DNA of 28,303 bases from DATNIB01 sp035604685 (GCA_035604685.1 DATNIB010000040.1:1-28303), one strand, 5' to 3'; positions 8,319 through 18,773 are shown, counted from the stretch's first letter. Translations and numbers: made by a program. The notes: generated from the letters alone by a model not told the origin.

Positions 8319-8729
8319 ATGGGTGGTCCCGAGGTCGAGCTCACCGACGAGGAGTGGCGCCAACGCCTCACCCCCGCCCAGTACGAGGTGCTGCGCCGGA
8401 GCGCCACCGAGCCCTCCTGGTCGGGCGAGTACCTGCACGTGGACAGCGACGGGGTGTTCCGTTGTGCGGGGTGCGACGCCGAACTGTTCTCGTCCGACCA
8501 CAAGTTCGAGTCGGGCAGCGGCTGGCCGAGCTTCGACCGCGGCATTGCCGCCGGGACGATCGAGGAGCACGTGGACCGCGCGTTCGGGATGGTCCGCACG
8601 GAGATCCGCTGCGCCACCTGCGGCGGCCACCTGGGCCACGTCTTCCCCGACGGGCCGACCGACACCGGGATGCGCTACTGCGTGAACTCGCTGGCGCTGC
8701 GCTTCGACCCCGAGCCCGCCACCGACTGA
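8319..8729 (+). CDS. msrB: Peptide-methionine (R)-S-oxide reductase
   Basis: The 136-residue protein repairs oxidised methionine (R-sulfoxide) in proteins. All key features are present: two zinc-binding CxxC pairs (C49/C52 in FRCAGCDAELF and C98/C101 in IRCATCGGHLGHVF), the SGSGWPSF substrate loop (66-72) and the catalytic cysteine C121 in MRYCVNSLALRF. The length is normal for a single-domain MsrB with no MsrA fusion. There is no signal peptide, so it is cytoplasmic. ATG 8319 has GAGGTGG about eight bases upstream. The gene stands alone, divergent from the rmlA-like gene and convergent with the SSB unit. Confidence 0.97.
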   Translation: MGGPEVELTDEEWRQRLTPAQYEVLRRSATEPSWSGEYLHVDSDGVFRCAGCDAELFSSDHKFESGSGWPSFDRGIAAGTIEEHVDRAFGMVRTEIRCATCGGHLGHVFPDGPTDTGMRYCVNSLALRFDPEPATD

Positions 8730-8739
8730 ACGGCGCCCT

Positions 8740-8940
8740 TCAGTCGGCGAGCCGCGCCTCGAGCCGCTCGCGCGCGGCCGCCGTGGCAGCACCGAGCGCC
8801 GGCTCGGTGTGCGCCAGGACCCGCTCCACCTCGGCCAGGGTGCAGCACAGCGCGAACACCTCCTCCTTGGCCAACGCCGCGACCGCGCCGAACCGCAGCG
8901 GGCCATCGCCCGGTCCTCCCGCCCGCGCGCGCGGCGTCAC
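8740..8940 (-). CDS. Small uncharacterised protein (66 aa) coupled to ssb
   Basis: I do not recognise this 66-residue product. It starts at GTG 8940, which overlaps the ssb stop codon as GTGA, and ends ten bases from the msrB stop. The sequence has a basic, glycine-rich N-terminus (residues 1-15). The rest looks alpha-helical: ALAKEEVFALCCTLAEVERVL and then ALGAATAAARERLEARLAD. It has adjacent cysteines (32-33) but no metal motif and no membrane segment. The coupling to ssb and the helix-favouring composition support a real gene; a partner or modulator of SSB is only a guess. A longer reading upstream in the same frame is a shadow of ssb. Confidence 0.55.
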   Translation of the reverse strand: MTPRARAGGPGDGPLRFGAVAALAKEEVFALCCTLAEVERVLAHTEPALGAATAAARERLEARLAD

Positions 8941-9332
8941 GGATCGGCCGCCGGGTCGGGGTCCGCCCCCACCGCGCGCTCGTTGCGGTGGGCCTCGACC
9001 GTGGCGAAGCGAAGGCTGGCCCCGAGGTCGTCCGCCACGATCTCGACCTTGGAGCGCCGCTCCCCTTCCTCTGTCTCCCAAGTCCGCTGCTCCAGCCGGC
9101 CCGTCACCACCACCCGCATGCCCTTGGTCAGGCTGAGCGCCGCGTTCTCGGCCAACTCCCGCCAGCACACCACGTCGAAGAACGACGTCGACTCCTCCCA
9201 TTCCCGGCTCTCCCGGTCCTGCCAGCGGCCGTTGACGGCGAGCCCGAAGCCGGTCGTGGCCTGGCCGTCGCGGGTGTAACGGATCTCGGGATCACGGGTC
9301 AGGTTGCCGGTCAGGACCGTGGTGCTGCTCAT
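8937..9332 (-). CDS. ssb: Single-stranded DNA-binding protein, short form without acidic tail
   Basis: The 131-residue protein has the SSB OB-fold signature: TTVLTGNLTRDPEIRYTRDG at the start, then FFDVVCWRELAENAALSLTKG and MRVVVTGRLEQRTWETEEGE. SSBs coat ssDNA in replication and repair and usually recruit partners through an acidic DDDIPF-like C-terminal tip. Here the tail after residue 115 is short (ERAVGADPDPAADP) and lacks that tip, so this resembles the second SSB (SsbB type) of Actinomycetota rather than the replicative one. ATG 9332 is preceded by GAGGAG at good spacing. The stop overlaps the start of the 66-aa gene. The canonical rpsF-ssb-rpsR-rplI context is absent, which also suggests a paralogue. 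Confidence 0.9.
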   Translation of the reverse strand: MSSTTVLTGNLTRDPEIRYTRDGQATTGFGLAVNGRWQDRESREWEESTSFFDVVCWRELAENAALSLTKGMRVVVTGRLEQRTWETEEGERRSKVEIVADDLGASLRFATVEAHRNERAVGADPDPAADP

Positions 9333-9438
9333 CAGGAGCTCCTCGCGTGGTCACGATGGCCTCGGTGGTCTCGTCGGCGAGACACTGCCCGCCTGACCTG
9401 GCCACGCTCCTGGCGCGAACCCTGACCCAACCACGCGA

Positions 9439-9466
9439 AGAGGGAGGGCCCGAAGGCCCTCCCTCT
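9439..9466 (-). terminator. Strong hairpin terminator after the CWB2 protein gene
   Basis: A perfect 12-bp stem (9439-9450 with 9455-9466) closes on a CGAA tetraloop. It starts 25 bases past the stop codon at 9491 and lies before ssb (start 9332). No T tract follows on either strand, which is common for terminators in GC-rich actinobacteria. Confidence 0.75.
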
Positions 9467-9490
9467 CTCCCGCTGCAAGTGGGCGAAGTG

Positions 9491-11755
9491 TTAGCCGGCG
9501 GCGACCGCCTGGGCCATCGCAGTGATCGTCGTGAAGGCCAGGGCCAGCGGACCACCCAGGGCCTGGATGACCTGGATGCTGCCGGTGTAGCCGCCGACCT
9601 GGTTCAGGCCGTCGATCCCGACGGCGCTCCCGCCGGCGCTCAAGAACCCGTTGAGGTACTGGCCGATGGTGTTGGGGTCGAGCGTGAGGAGCAGCGGCAC
9701 GAAGTGCGAGACCCCGCCCTGAAGGTGCCCGAGCAGGCAGCCGGCCAGCGCGTCCGAGTAGAAGTCGCCCCGGGCGACCAGGATCTGGTTGGCCCAGCCG
9801 TTGGCCCCCGTCGTGCCCCAGTTGAGGCCGAGGTGCATCGTGCCCATGTTCTGGTTGAGCTCGAGGGAGGCGAGCTCCTGGGCGGTGTCGGTCTGGTCCT
9901 GCCCGGCGACGCGCAGGACGGTGATACCGCCGTTCAGGGCCTGGATCGACGCCACGTCGCCGTCGGACACGGCCAGCGGCCCACCGACGACGATCGCCTG
10001 CTTGATGTTGAGCTGGGTCAGCGTCGCCCCGGCCTGGGCCGACAACGTGGTCGGATCGGTGAGCACGACCGGGAACTGGTCGTTGTAGGCCGCCACGCTC
10101 GCCGCCGAGGCGTCGGGGAAGTTGGTGCCCGACACCACGATGGCCGTCCGGACGGCGGTCGTCGTGCTGGCGGCGGCCGAGGACGACTGGCCCGTCGTGT
10201 CGTTGTACATGGAGCCGTAGGCGCCCGAGAGGTTGGCACTGCCGACGCCACCCAGGCCCGGGGTGAGCGCGATCTGCTCAGCCGTGTCGTACTGGGTCTG
10301 GCCGGCGATCGGGCCCGACACGGTGAGGTTGAACCCGGAGGCCGTGGTGCCGCCGCAGTTGTAGGCGGGCGTGGCCGACAGCTGGTTCAGGTCGGTCTGG
10401 CTGATGGCCATCGGGCCGCCCACCACGTAGACGGTCTGGATCCCCTCGACCCGCAGCGCCTGGGTGGTGGCGCTCGAGATCCCGTTGGTCGGGGTGAGCA
10501 GGATGCCGGTCGCCAGGTACTGGGCCAGATAGCTGGCGGCCAGGGCGTCGGGGAAGTTGGCGTCGGTCGCCAGGACGACGTCGTGGGTCGTCGGGCAGAT
10601 GGCGGTGCCGGGCGGGAACGCGTGCTCGAGCTCGGCGGCCGCGGTGGCGTCAGCGTCGTTCCCGCTGATCGAGCTCGGAGTCGACGGCCCGACATTGAAG
10701 ATCGGGGTGTTGGGGGTGACGGCCGAGGTGTCCGCGGCGCAGTTGGCGCCGCCCGTCGTTACCGAGGCCGAGGCCGGACCGGTGACGGTCGTCGTCGGAG
10801 TCACCGTCACGGCGGCGATCGTGTAGGTCGTGGGGGCCGACCCCGACGAGGGGGTCGTGATCACGACCTGGATCTTGCCGGCGACGATCGACACCGCGCC
10901 GGGGACGCCGGCCGTGCCCCCCGTCGGGGAGGCCGACACCGTGGGCGCACCGGTGAAGTTGAACGACGTCGTGGTGCCGTTGTTCGGGGTGACGCAGATC
11001 GACCCGGTGACCGCACCGGCCGAGGCCTCGGTCACGATGATGTTGCTGACCGACGCGTTGCTGGCGCTCCCCGCGACCGTGACGGGCGGGGTGTTGCCGG
11101 TGGCCGACGCGGGGACCTTCAGGACGACGGTGGCGTTGGGGACCTGCCCGTAGTGCGTGGTGATGGGCCCGCCGGTGGCCGTGACCGTGGTGACGAGGTC
11201 GGAGATGGTGCCCAAATCGGCGGTGGCGCCCACGTTGTACTGGATGCCGCTCACGGTGACGGCGTAGGAGTCCCCGGCCGTCCCGGTCGAGGTCTGGTTG
11301 ATGGTGAGGGTGAGGGTGTCCTTGATCGAGGCGCACCCCGGGTTGGCAGACACGGTGGACAGCGCGGCACCGAAGGTCGGCGTGGTGTCGGTGTGGTCCG
11401 ATCCCCCGTTCATCACGGCGACCGCGGTCGGCGTCGAGGCGAAGCCGATGTACTCGGTCGCGGGCCCTGCGCAGTTGGTGGTCGCGTGCGGGCCGACGGT
11501 GAAGCTGATGGTGTCGAGGGCGGTGAAGTCGTTGGGCAGCGTGAACGTGATGCTGGACGCCGTCTGGTTGGTCCCCCCGGTGAAGATGCTCGGCACGGTC
11601 ACGGGGTTGACCGTGAACGCGCTCAGGTTCGTCACGCCGGTGTCGGTGCTGGCGTTGGCGATTCCCCCGGCCAGGAGCCCCACGCCGGCGATGGCCAGGA
11701 CCGCCGTAGCTGCCACCGCGGCGCTGCGACGTATACGGAAGGACTTCGCTCTCAT
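9491..11755 (-). CDS. Secreted cell-wall-binding repeat 2 (CWB2) protein
   Basis: The 754-residue protein starts with a Sec signal peptide: basic MRAKSFRIRRS, a hydrophobic stretch to about residue 31, and a cleavage region near GIANAS (31-36). Residues 37-355 are Thr/Ser/Gly/Val-rich beta-sandwich-like sequence of unknown function. Three CWB2-like repeats follow, roughly 365-460, 485-600 and 617-735. Their hallmarks are VVLATDANFPDALAAS, AIVVSGTNFPDASAAS and ILVARGDFYSDALAG, and the strands TVYVVGGPMAIS and AIVVGGPLAVS. In Clostridioides difficile, CWB2 domains bind anionic wall polymers non-covalently, so surface attachment is expected. ATG 11755 has GAGGAGA upstream. The gene lies just after ftsX but 201 bases apart, so it probably has its own promoter. 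The third repeat is the most diverged. Confidence 0.88.
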   Translation of the reverse strand: MRAKSFRIRRSAAVAATAVLAIAGVGLLAGGIANASTDTGVTNLSAFTVNPVTVPSIFTGGTNQTASSITFTLPNDFTALDTISFTVGPHATTNCAGPATEYIGFASTPTAVAVMNGGSDHTDTTPTFGAALSTVSANPGCASIKDTLTLTINQTSTGTAGDSYAVTVSGIQYNVGATADLGTISDLVTTVTATGGPITTHYGQVPNATVVLKVPASATGNTPPVTVAGSASNASVSNIIVTEASAGAVTGSICVTPNNGTTTSFNFTGAPTVSASPTGGTAGVPGAVSIVAGKIQVVITTPSSGSAPTTYTIAAVTVTPTTTVTGPASASVTTGGANCAADTSAVTPNTPIFNVGPSTPSSISGNDADATAAAELEHAFPPGTAICPTTHDVVLATDANFPDALAASYLAQYLATGILLTPTNGISSATTQALRVEGIQTVYVVGGPMAISQTDLNQLSATPAYNCGGTTASGFNLTVSGPIAGQTQYDTAEQIALTPGLGGVGSANLSGAYGSMYNDTTGQSSSAAASTTTAVRTAIVVSGTNFPDASAASVAAYNDQFPVVLTDPTTLSAQAGATLTQLNIKQAIVVGGPLAVSDGDVASIQALNGGITVLRVAGQDQTDTAQELASLELNQNMGTMHLGLNWGTTGANGWANQILVARGDFYSDALAGCLLGHLQGGVSHFVPLLLTLDPNTIGQYLNGFLSAGGSAVGIDGLNQVGGYTGSIQVIQALGGPLALAFTTITAMAQAVAAG

Positions 11756-11956
11756 TGCACTCTCCTCGAGCTGGTCGGTTCGATTGCGCCTGCGGAGGTC
11801 AGGCAGCCGCGTTCCCGAGCGTCGACTGCGAACGGGTCGTGGGCTGGGCGCGCGATGCGTCCAGGTTAGGGGTACCCACTCTCGGGGCGAGGGATGCACG
11901 AAACGACCACATATCTCGCGGACCGAACGGTCGGCCCGATCCGGCCGAATTGCGCC
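11756..11956 (-). promoter_or_regulatory. Intergenic region between ftsX and the CWB2 gene
   Basis: These 201 bases should carry the promoter of the CWB2 gene. The only firm element is the GAGGAGA ribosome-binding site just before ATG 11755. A weak hairpin (CGGCC at 11932-11936 with GGCCG at 11943-11947) lies ten bases beyond the ftsX stop and may help termination. No clear -35/-10 pair was found. Confidence 0.35.
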
Positions 11957-12841
11957 TCAGACGTCGAGGAATCGGCGGATGGCCGCCGCAGAGCCGGCCG
12001 AGCCGATCAGGACCCCCATGATGATGACCACGGCGTCGGTCCCGAACACGTTCCAGCCCGACATGCGCATCTGGGTGAGCACCGCGCCCGGGTTGCTGGG
12101 ATTGCCGTAGTAGTTCAGGACCACGTGCAGGACGAACACCAGGCCGGCCGCCAGGAGCGACCCGATCAACCCCTGGATGAGGCCCTCGGACATGAACGGC
12201 AATCGGATGAACCAGTTGGTGGCCCCCACCAGCTTCATCACCGAGACCTCTCGGCGCCGGGCGAAGATGGCCATGCGGATGGTGTTCAAGATGAGGACCG
12301 CCGCCGACAGCAACAAGACGAGCGCCACCCCCACGAACACCCACTGCAGGACCGTGATCGTCTTCTCCATGGCGTGGATCGACTGGATCGGGGCGGTCAC
12401 CTGGTAGACGCCGGGCTGTCCACGGAACCGGTTGATGACCGCCTGCGCGTCCTGCGGCTGGCTCGGGGTGCAGCGGAAGGACGGGGGCGTGGAAGATAGC
12501 GTCAACGCCGAGAAGACCGACGGCGTGAGGATCTTCTTCGCCTCGGCGAAGTCCTGGGCCTTCGTGTAGAAGCTGCAGGAGTGCACGATGGGGAGCTGGG
12601 CCAGCTGGGTCCCGATGGCCTTGGTCTCCGAGGCGCCGGCGCCCGGGTTGACCCACACGGTCACCTGCGTCCCGCGCTGCCACTCCACCTCGGCGTTGGC
12701 GGCACCCTGCTTGAGCAAGAGCGCGGCTCCCACCAGGGCCAGCGACACGGCGACGGTCAGCACGGCCGCGATGGTCATCAAGCGGTTGCGCCACAGGTTG
12801 GTGGCGGTCTCCCGGGCGACGTAGTCGGCGGAGACGGGCAT
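11957..12841 (-). CDS. ftsX: Cell division protein FtsX
   Basis: FtsX is the permease-like partner of the ATPase FtsE. In bacteria the complex transmits ATP hydrolysis across the membrane to activate peptidoglycan hydrolases at the septum. The 294-residue protein shows the expected topology: a cytoplasmic N-terminus, a first membrane helix at about 22-44, an extracytoplasmic domain of about 120 residues, and three further helices in the second half. The family segment RRREVSVMKLVGATNWFIRLPF is clear. The outer domain has two cysteines (HSCSFY and FRCTPS) that could form a disulfide. The start ATG at 12841 overlaps the ftsE stop (TGATG), so the pair is translationally coupled. No RipC/PcsB-type hydrolase gene adjoins it. 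Confidence 0.96.
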   Translation of the reverse strand: MPVSADYVARETATNLWRNRLMTIAAVLTVAVSLALVGAALLLKQGAANAEVEWQRGTQVTVWVNPGAGASETKAIGTQLAQLPIVHSCSFYTKAQDFAEAKKILTPSVFSALTLSSTPPSFRCTPSQPQDAQAVINRFRGQPGVYQVTAPIQSIHAMEKTITVLQWVFVGVALVLLLSAAVLILNTIRMAIFARRREVSVMKLVGATNWFIRLPFMSEGLIQGLIGSLLAAGLVFVLHVVLNYYGNPSNPGAVLTQMRMSGWNVFGTDAVVIIMGVLIGSAGSAAAIRRFLDV

Positions 12842-13548
12842 CAGCCGGCGGACCTTCCGGCCGCGTTGTCGATGCCGTAGACGCCGCGGGCCTGGTCGCG
12901 CACGATCACGCCCTGGTCGAGCTCGACCACGCGCCGGCGCATCCAGTCGACCAGGGCGGCGTCGTGGGTGGCGATCATGACGGTGGTGCCGGTCCGGTTG
13001 ATCCGGTCGAGGAGCTGCATGATGCCCTGGCTGGTCGCCGGGTCGAGGTTGCCGGTGGGCTCGTCGGCCAAGAGGATGAGCGGCCGGTTCACGAAGGCCC
13101 GGGCCACGGCGACGCGCTGCTGCTCACCGCCGGAGAGCTCGCTCGGCAGGTTGTCGCGCTTCTTGGACAGCCCGACCAGGTCGAGCACCTGGGGCACCTG
13201 GGCGTCGACGACCGACTTCGGTCGACCGATGACCTCGAGCGCGAAGGCCACGTTCTGGAACACCGTCTTGTTGGGGAGCAGCCGGAAGTCCTGGAACACA
13301 CAGCCGATGTTGCGCCGCAGGTAGGGGACCCGCCACTTCGGGAGGTCGATGATCTCCCGGCCCGCCTCCCAGATCCGGCCCCGGTCGGGCAGCTCCTCGC
13401 GCAGCAGCAGGCGGATGAAGGTGGTCTTGCCCGACCCCGAGGGGCCGACCAGGAACACGAACTCCCCCTTCTGCACGTCGAGCGAGACGTTGCGAAGGGC
13501 GACCGTGCTGTTCTTGTACGTCTTGGTGACGTTCTCGAATCGAATCAT
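12841..13548 (-). CDS. ftsE: Cell division ATP-binding protein FtsE
   Basis: The 235-residue ABC ATPase starts MIRFENVTKTYKNSTVALRN, the characteristic FtsE opening. It contains Walker A GPSGSGKT (35-42), a Q-loop at GCVFQDFRLLPNKTVFQNVAF, the signature LSGGEQQ (138-144), Walker B LILLADEP (157-164) and the H-loop in MIATHDAALV. It works with FtsX at the division site. ATG 13548 is chosen because the homology begins there; the open frame extends upstream without resemblance. No strong Shine-Dalgarno is visible. The order prfB-ftsE-ftsX is conserved in Actinomycetota; here prfB ends 221 bases upstream, so ftsEX may have its own promoter in that gap. Confidence 0.97.
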   Translation of the reverse strand: MIRFENVTKTYKNSTVALRNVSLDVQKGEFVFLVGPSGSGKTTFIRLLLREELPDRGRIWEAGREIIDLPKWRVPYLRRNIGCVFQDFRLLPNKTVFQNVAFALEVIGRPKSVVDAQVPQVLDLVGLSKKRDNLPSELSGGEQQRVAVARAFVNRPLILLADEPTGNLDPATSQGIMQLLDRINRTGTTVMIATHDAALVDWMRRRVVELDQGVIVRDQARGVYGIDNAAGRSAG

Positions 13549-13769
13549 GCGCGAAGGGTCCAACCGGCGAGCAACCGAACCGTGGTCAGCTCCAGAGCCG
13601 TTCGGCACTTCCCTGACGAAAAGAGGAGGGGAGCCAACATGAGCGAACGGGCCACAGCCTACCGAACCTCGAAGAGGCCCGGAGGTCAAGGAACCGGCGG
13701 TCGGCAGACCCACCCTGGCCAGGGGCAGACCTCGGGCCACGGCGAGCTCCCGGCGCCCGCCGGGTGCCT
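13549..13769 (-). other. Intergenic region prfB-ftsE with small hairpin
   Basis: These 221 bases contain no credible gene. Close to the prfB stop is a short inverted repeat, CCCGGC (13749-13754), loop GCCC, GCCGGG (13759-13764), which could weakly terminate prfB transcripts. The A/G-rich patch around 13615-13635 is the least GC-rich part and a plausible place for an ftsE promoter, but I cannot point to specific hexamers. Confidence 0.35.
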
Positions 13770-14916
13770 CTAGGCGGCCGCCCCGTCCTCGCCCCGGCGG
13801 CGCCGCAGCTCGGCCTCCATGAAGTCGTCGAGGTCGCCGTCGAGCACCGCCTCGACGTTGCCGGTCTCCAGGTCCGTGCGGTGGTCCTTCACCAGCTGGT
13901 AGGGCGCCAGCACGTAGGAGCGCATCTGGCTGCCCCAGGCGTTGTCCGTGCGCTTGCCGCTCAGCGAGTCGAGCTCGGCCTGGCGCTCCTGGCGGCTGCG
14001 CTCGGCCAGCTTGTTGGCCAGGATCTGCATGGCCCGCGCCTTGTTCTGGTGCTGGCTGCGCTCGTTCTGGCAGGACACCACGATGTTGGTCGGCAGGTGG
14101 GTGATGCGGACGGCCGAGTCGGTCTTGTTGACGTGCTGGCCGCCGGCCCCCGACGAGCGGTAGGTGTCGATGCGCAGGTCCTTCTCGTCGATCTCGACCT
14201 CGGAGACGTCGTCTAGGAACGGGACGGGGTCGACGGAGGCGAAGCTCGTCTGGCGGCGGTGTGCGGAGTCGAACGGCGACATCCGCACCAGGCGATGCAC
14301 GCCGCGCTCGGTGGCCATGAGGCCGTAGGCGAACTGGCCGCGGATGATGAAGGTGGCCGACAGGAGGCCGGCCTCCTGGCCCTCGGTCGCCTCGTCCACC
14401 TCGACGGAGAAGCCGCGCCGCTCCGCCCAGCGCTGGTACATCCGCAGCAGCATCTCGGCCCAGTCCTGCGCGTCGGTCCCGCCCGCGCCGGCGTGCACCT
14501 CGACCACGACGTCGCGGTCGTCGTACTCGCCGGAGAGGAGCGACCGGAGCTCCAGGCGACCGATCCGGCGTTCGACCTCGTGGAGGGACTGGCCCAGCTC
14601 GGCCGTCAGCCCCTCGTCGGAGGCGCCGTCCTTGGCCGCCTCGGCCACGAGGTCGCGCAGCACGGTCGCCTCCTCGACGGCGTCGGCCAACGAGTCGAAC
14701 TGTCCGAGCGACTCGCTGACCCGCCCGAGCTCGGTCGTGACCGCCCGCGCCCGGTCACCGTCGTCCCAGAGGTCCGGTTGGGCGGCCGCTTCCTCGAGGG
14801 TGGCGCGCCGCTCGCGCAACGCGTCGATCCGGAGATAGCCCTGCGCCTCGTCGAGCCGTTCCTGCAGCGCGTCGAGCTCCGCGCCGAGGTCGCGGTACTC
14901 CCCCGCGCCGACGCTC

Positions 14917-14930
<14 letters not shown>
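13770..14930 (-). CDS. prfB: Peptide chain release factor 2
   Basis: RF2 recognises UGA and UAA stop codons and releases the nascent peptide. The 386-residue protein has the N-terminal coiled-coil domain, the SPF stop-codon recognition tripeptide (218-220, in VRMSPFDSAHRRQTSFASV) that distinguishes RF2 from RF1, and the catalytic GGQ (263-265, in SSGAGGQHVNKTDSAVRITH). The reading frame is uninterrupted, so the programmed +1 frameshift found in many bacterial prfB genes is absent. ATG 14930 lies inside the secA 3' end, a 14-base overlap; the Shine-Dalgarno is weak (GGGAAGAAG some distance upstream). Co-transcription with secA is likely. Confidence 0.97.
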
Positions 14931-17691
<2,761 letters not shown>

Positions 17692-17700
17692 AACCGGCCG

Positions 17701-17706
17701 ATCCTA
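17701..17706 (-). promoter_or_regulatory. Candidate -10 element of secA
   Basis: This reads TAGGAT on the minus strand, nine bases before the GTG start of secA. It fits the TANNNT pattern and would give a leader of only about three bases. No good -35 is seen. Confidence 0.3.
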
Positions 17707-17867
17707 CCGGCCGACGGTCTTCGACCCGGCGCGTCGACCATTGGGGGCCCCGTGCGGCTGACCTGGTCTTTGACCCCACACTCGCCTGCAGCGAGGTTGG
17801 CGTCGGGGTGCCGGCGACCGTGCGGACACGGTCCTTCGGCTCCGCCGATTGACGCTTCGACTCGTCG

Positions 17868-17897
17868 CTCCCCGTTCCCGAGTCTCGGGAGGGGGAG
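17868..17897. repeat. Nested inverted repeat in the secA upstream region
   Basis: CTCCCC (17868-17873) pairs with GGGGAG (17892-17897), and inside it CCCGAG (17877-17882) mirrors CTCGGG (17884-17889) around a single T. As RNA the innermost pairs would open to form a loop. It could be a terminator, an operator or the mark of an old junction; orientation cannot be told. Confidence 0.45.
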
Positions 17898-18025
17898 GCA
17901 GGGCTTACTCCTAAATCGCACCATGCTCAGCAACCGCGAGTTGCCTTACGTGGGTCGTTTCGCCTGCGACTGGCTTCGACTTTCAACCACAGACCCGCAC
18001 GGGGCCCGATCCAAGCCTACGTGGA

Positions 18026-18051
18026 CCGGGCCGCGGGCGTCGTGGGCCCGG
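18026..18051 (-). terminator. Hairpin downstream of the DCD-fold gene
   Basis: CCGGGCC (18026-18032) pairs perfectly with GGCCCGG (18045-18051) around a 12-base loop. It begins 41 bases past the stop codon of the dCTP-deaminase-like gene, a reasonable place for its terminator. No T tract is present. Confidence 0.35.
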
Positions 18052-18092
18052 ACCTGGGGGACCGGGCCGTCGGGCCAATTGGAACAGCTGGG

Positions 18093-18767
18093 CTACTTGA
18101 GTGCCGTGAGGATGGCAGTCACCGCGATGCCAAATGCCACCAACAGGGGCACCAGCCAGCTCAAGCGCGACACGCTCCCCTCAAGACGAGCGACGCTTGT
18201 GTTGAGCCCGCTCACATCCTGCGCCAGGGCCGACAACGACCTCACCATGCCGCCGAGGGTTGGACTATCGGGATGGGTGAGTTCTTCAATGTCGGTCTTG
18301 CCCAGTCCCGTTTGGCCCTGGCGAGAACCGGCGTACGGCTTTTCGACCGGGCGATTCAGCCTGAAGAACTGAACGGTCAGAAACGGGGCCTCATACGCGA
18401 GGGTTATCCGCCGCGGTGCCAAGTTCGTCACTCGGACCACCAGGACACCGCTGAATCCAGGATCGATCTGTGGACCTGAGAGCAGGACCAACCCATGCCT
18501 CGCGTACTGAGAATCAAGTCCTAGCTGCGCCGCACACTGTGGGCCACAGCGAACGCTCTCACGAGTGGCAATGACCGCGAACTCACCGGGGTCGATGATG
18601 ACGAGGCCCTTGTTGGCGACATCGGTGACCTCTTCTGTGCCGCTGATAAATGCCTGATCCCCGACCCGGAAATCGTAACTGGCTGCTTGCAGACAGCCTT
18701 CCGTGAACGGATCAATTCGCAGCTCGCCGACCGTCATGGCCTGCCGGATCTCTACATCCGTGAGCAT
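18093..18767 (-). CDS. Tail-anchored dCTP deaminase/dUTPase-fold protein, catalytic Glu replaced
   Basis: The 224-residue protein has three parts. Residues 1-145 match the dCTP deaminase fold: MLTDVEIRQ, LRIDPF (17-22), the SYDFRVG strand (30-36), DPGEFAVIATRESV, ARHGL (89-93), IDPGFSG (101-107), and VQFFRL near 132-137. Residues 170-200 look like a short coiled coil. Residues 203-221 are one hydrophobic helix ending in TALK, i.e. a C-terminal membrane anchor with the fold on the cytoplasmic side. Aligned by eye to E. coli Dcd, Ser111 and Arg115 are kept (S86, R90), but Arg110 is Asp85 and catalytic Glu138 is Arg112, so deamination is unlikely. ATG 18767 lies just after a promoter with a LexA-like box. 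The gene is less GC-rich than its neighbours, suggesting transfer. Its function is unknown; nucleotide binding is an inference. Confidence 0.75.
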   Translation of the reverse strand: MLTDVEIRQAMTVGELRIDPFTEGCLQAASYDFRVGDQAFISGTEEVTDVANKGLVIIDPGEFAVIATRESVRCGPQCAAQLGLDSQYARHGLVLLSGPQIDPGFSGVLVVRVTNLAPRRITLAYEAPFLTVQFFRLNRPVEKPYAGSRQGQTGLGKTDIEELTHPDSPTLGGMVRSLSALAQDVSGLNTSVARLEGSVSRLSWLVPLLVAFGIAVTAILTALK

Positions 18768-18773
18768 CGTCGC

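Larger units (their letters stand above)
17692..18092. other. 401-bp gene-free region upstream of secA
   Basis: I see no tRNA, other structured RNA or credible coding frame here; the open frames are unlike any family and are probably chance. The left part must contain the secA promoter. The region holds two inverted repeats, listed separately. It also has a direct repeat of GGACCGGGCCG at 18023-18033 and 18059-18069. Parts (17930-18000) are less GC-rich than the flanking genes. Confidence 0.6.

Noticed and set aside
9347..11869. An 840-codon plus-strand frame opposite the CWB2 gene
   Set aside because: It is a GC-rich antisense shadow with Gly/Arg/Asp/Val low-complexity sequence; the minus strand has a signal peptide and CWB2 repeats.
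17692..18092. tRNA, tmRNA or 4.5S RNA in the gap upstream of secA
   Set aside because: No GGTTCGAANCC-type T-arm or acceptor pairing, and no recognisable conserved core of the other RNAs.
18093..18767. Ordinary soluble dCTP deaminase for dUMP synthesis
   Set aside because: The catalytic Glu position is Arg, the Arg110 position is Asp, and the C-terminal membrane helix is foreign to housekeeping Dcd.
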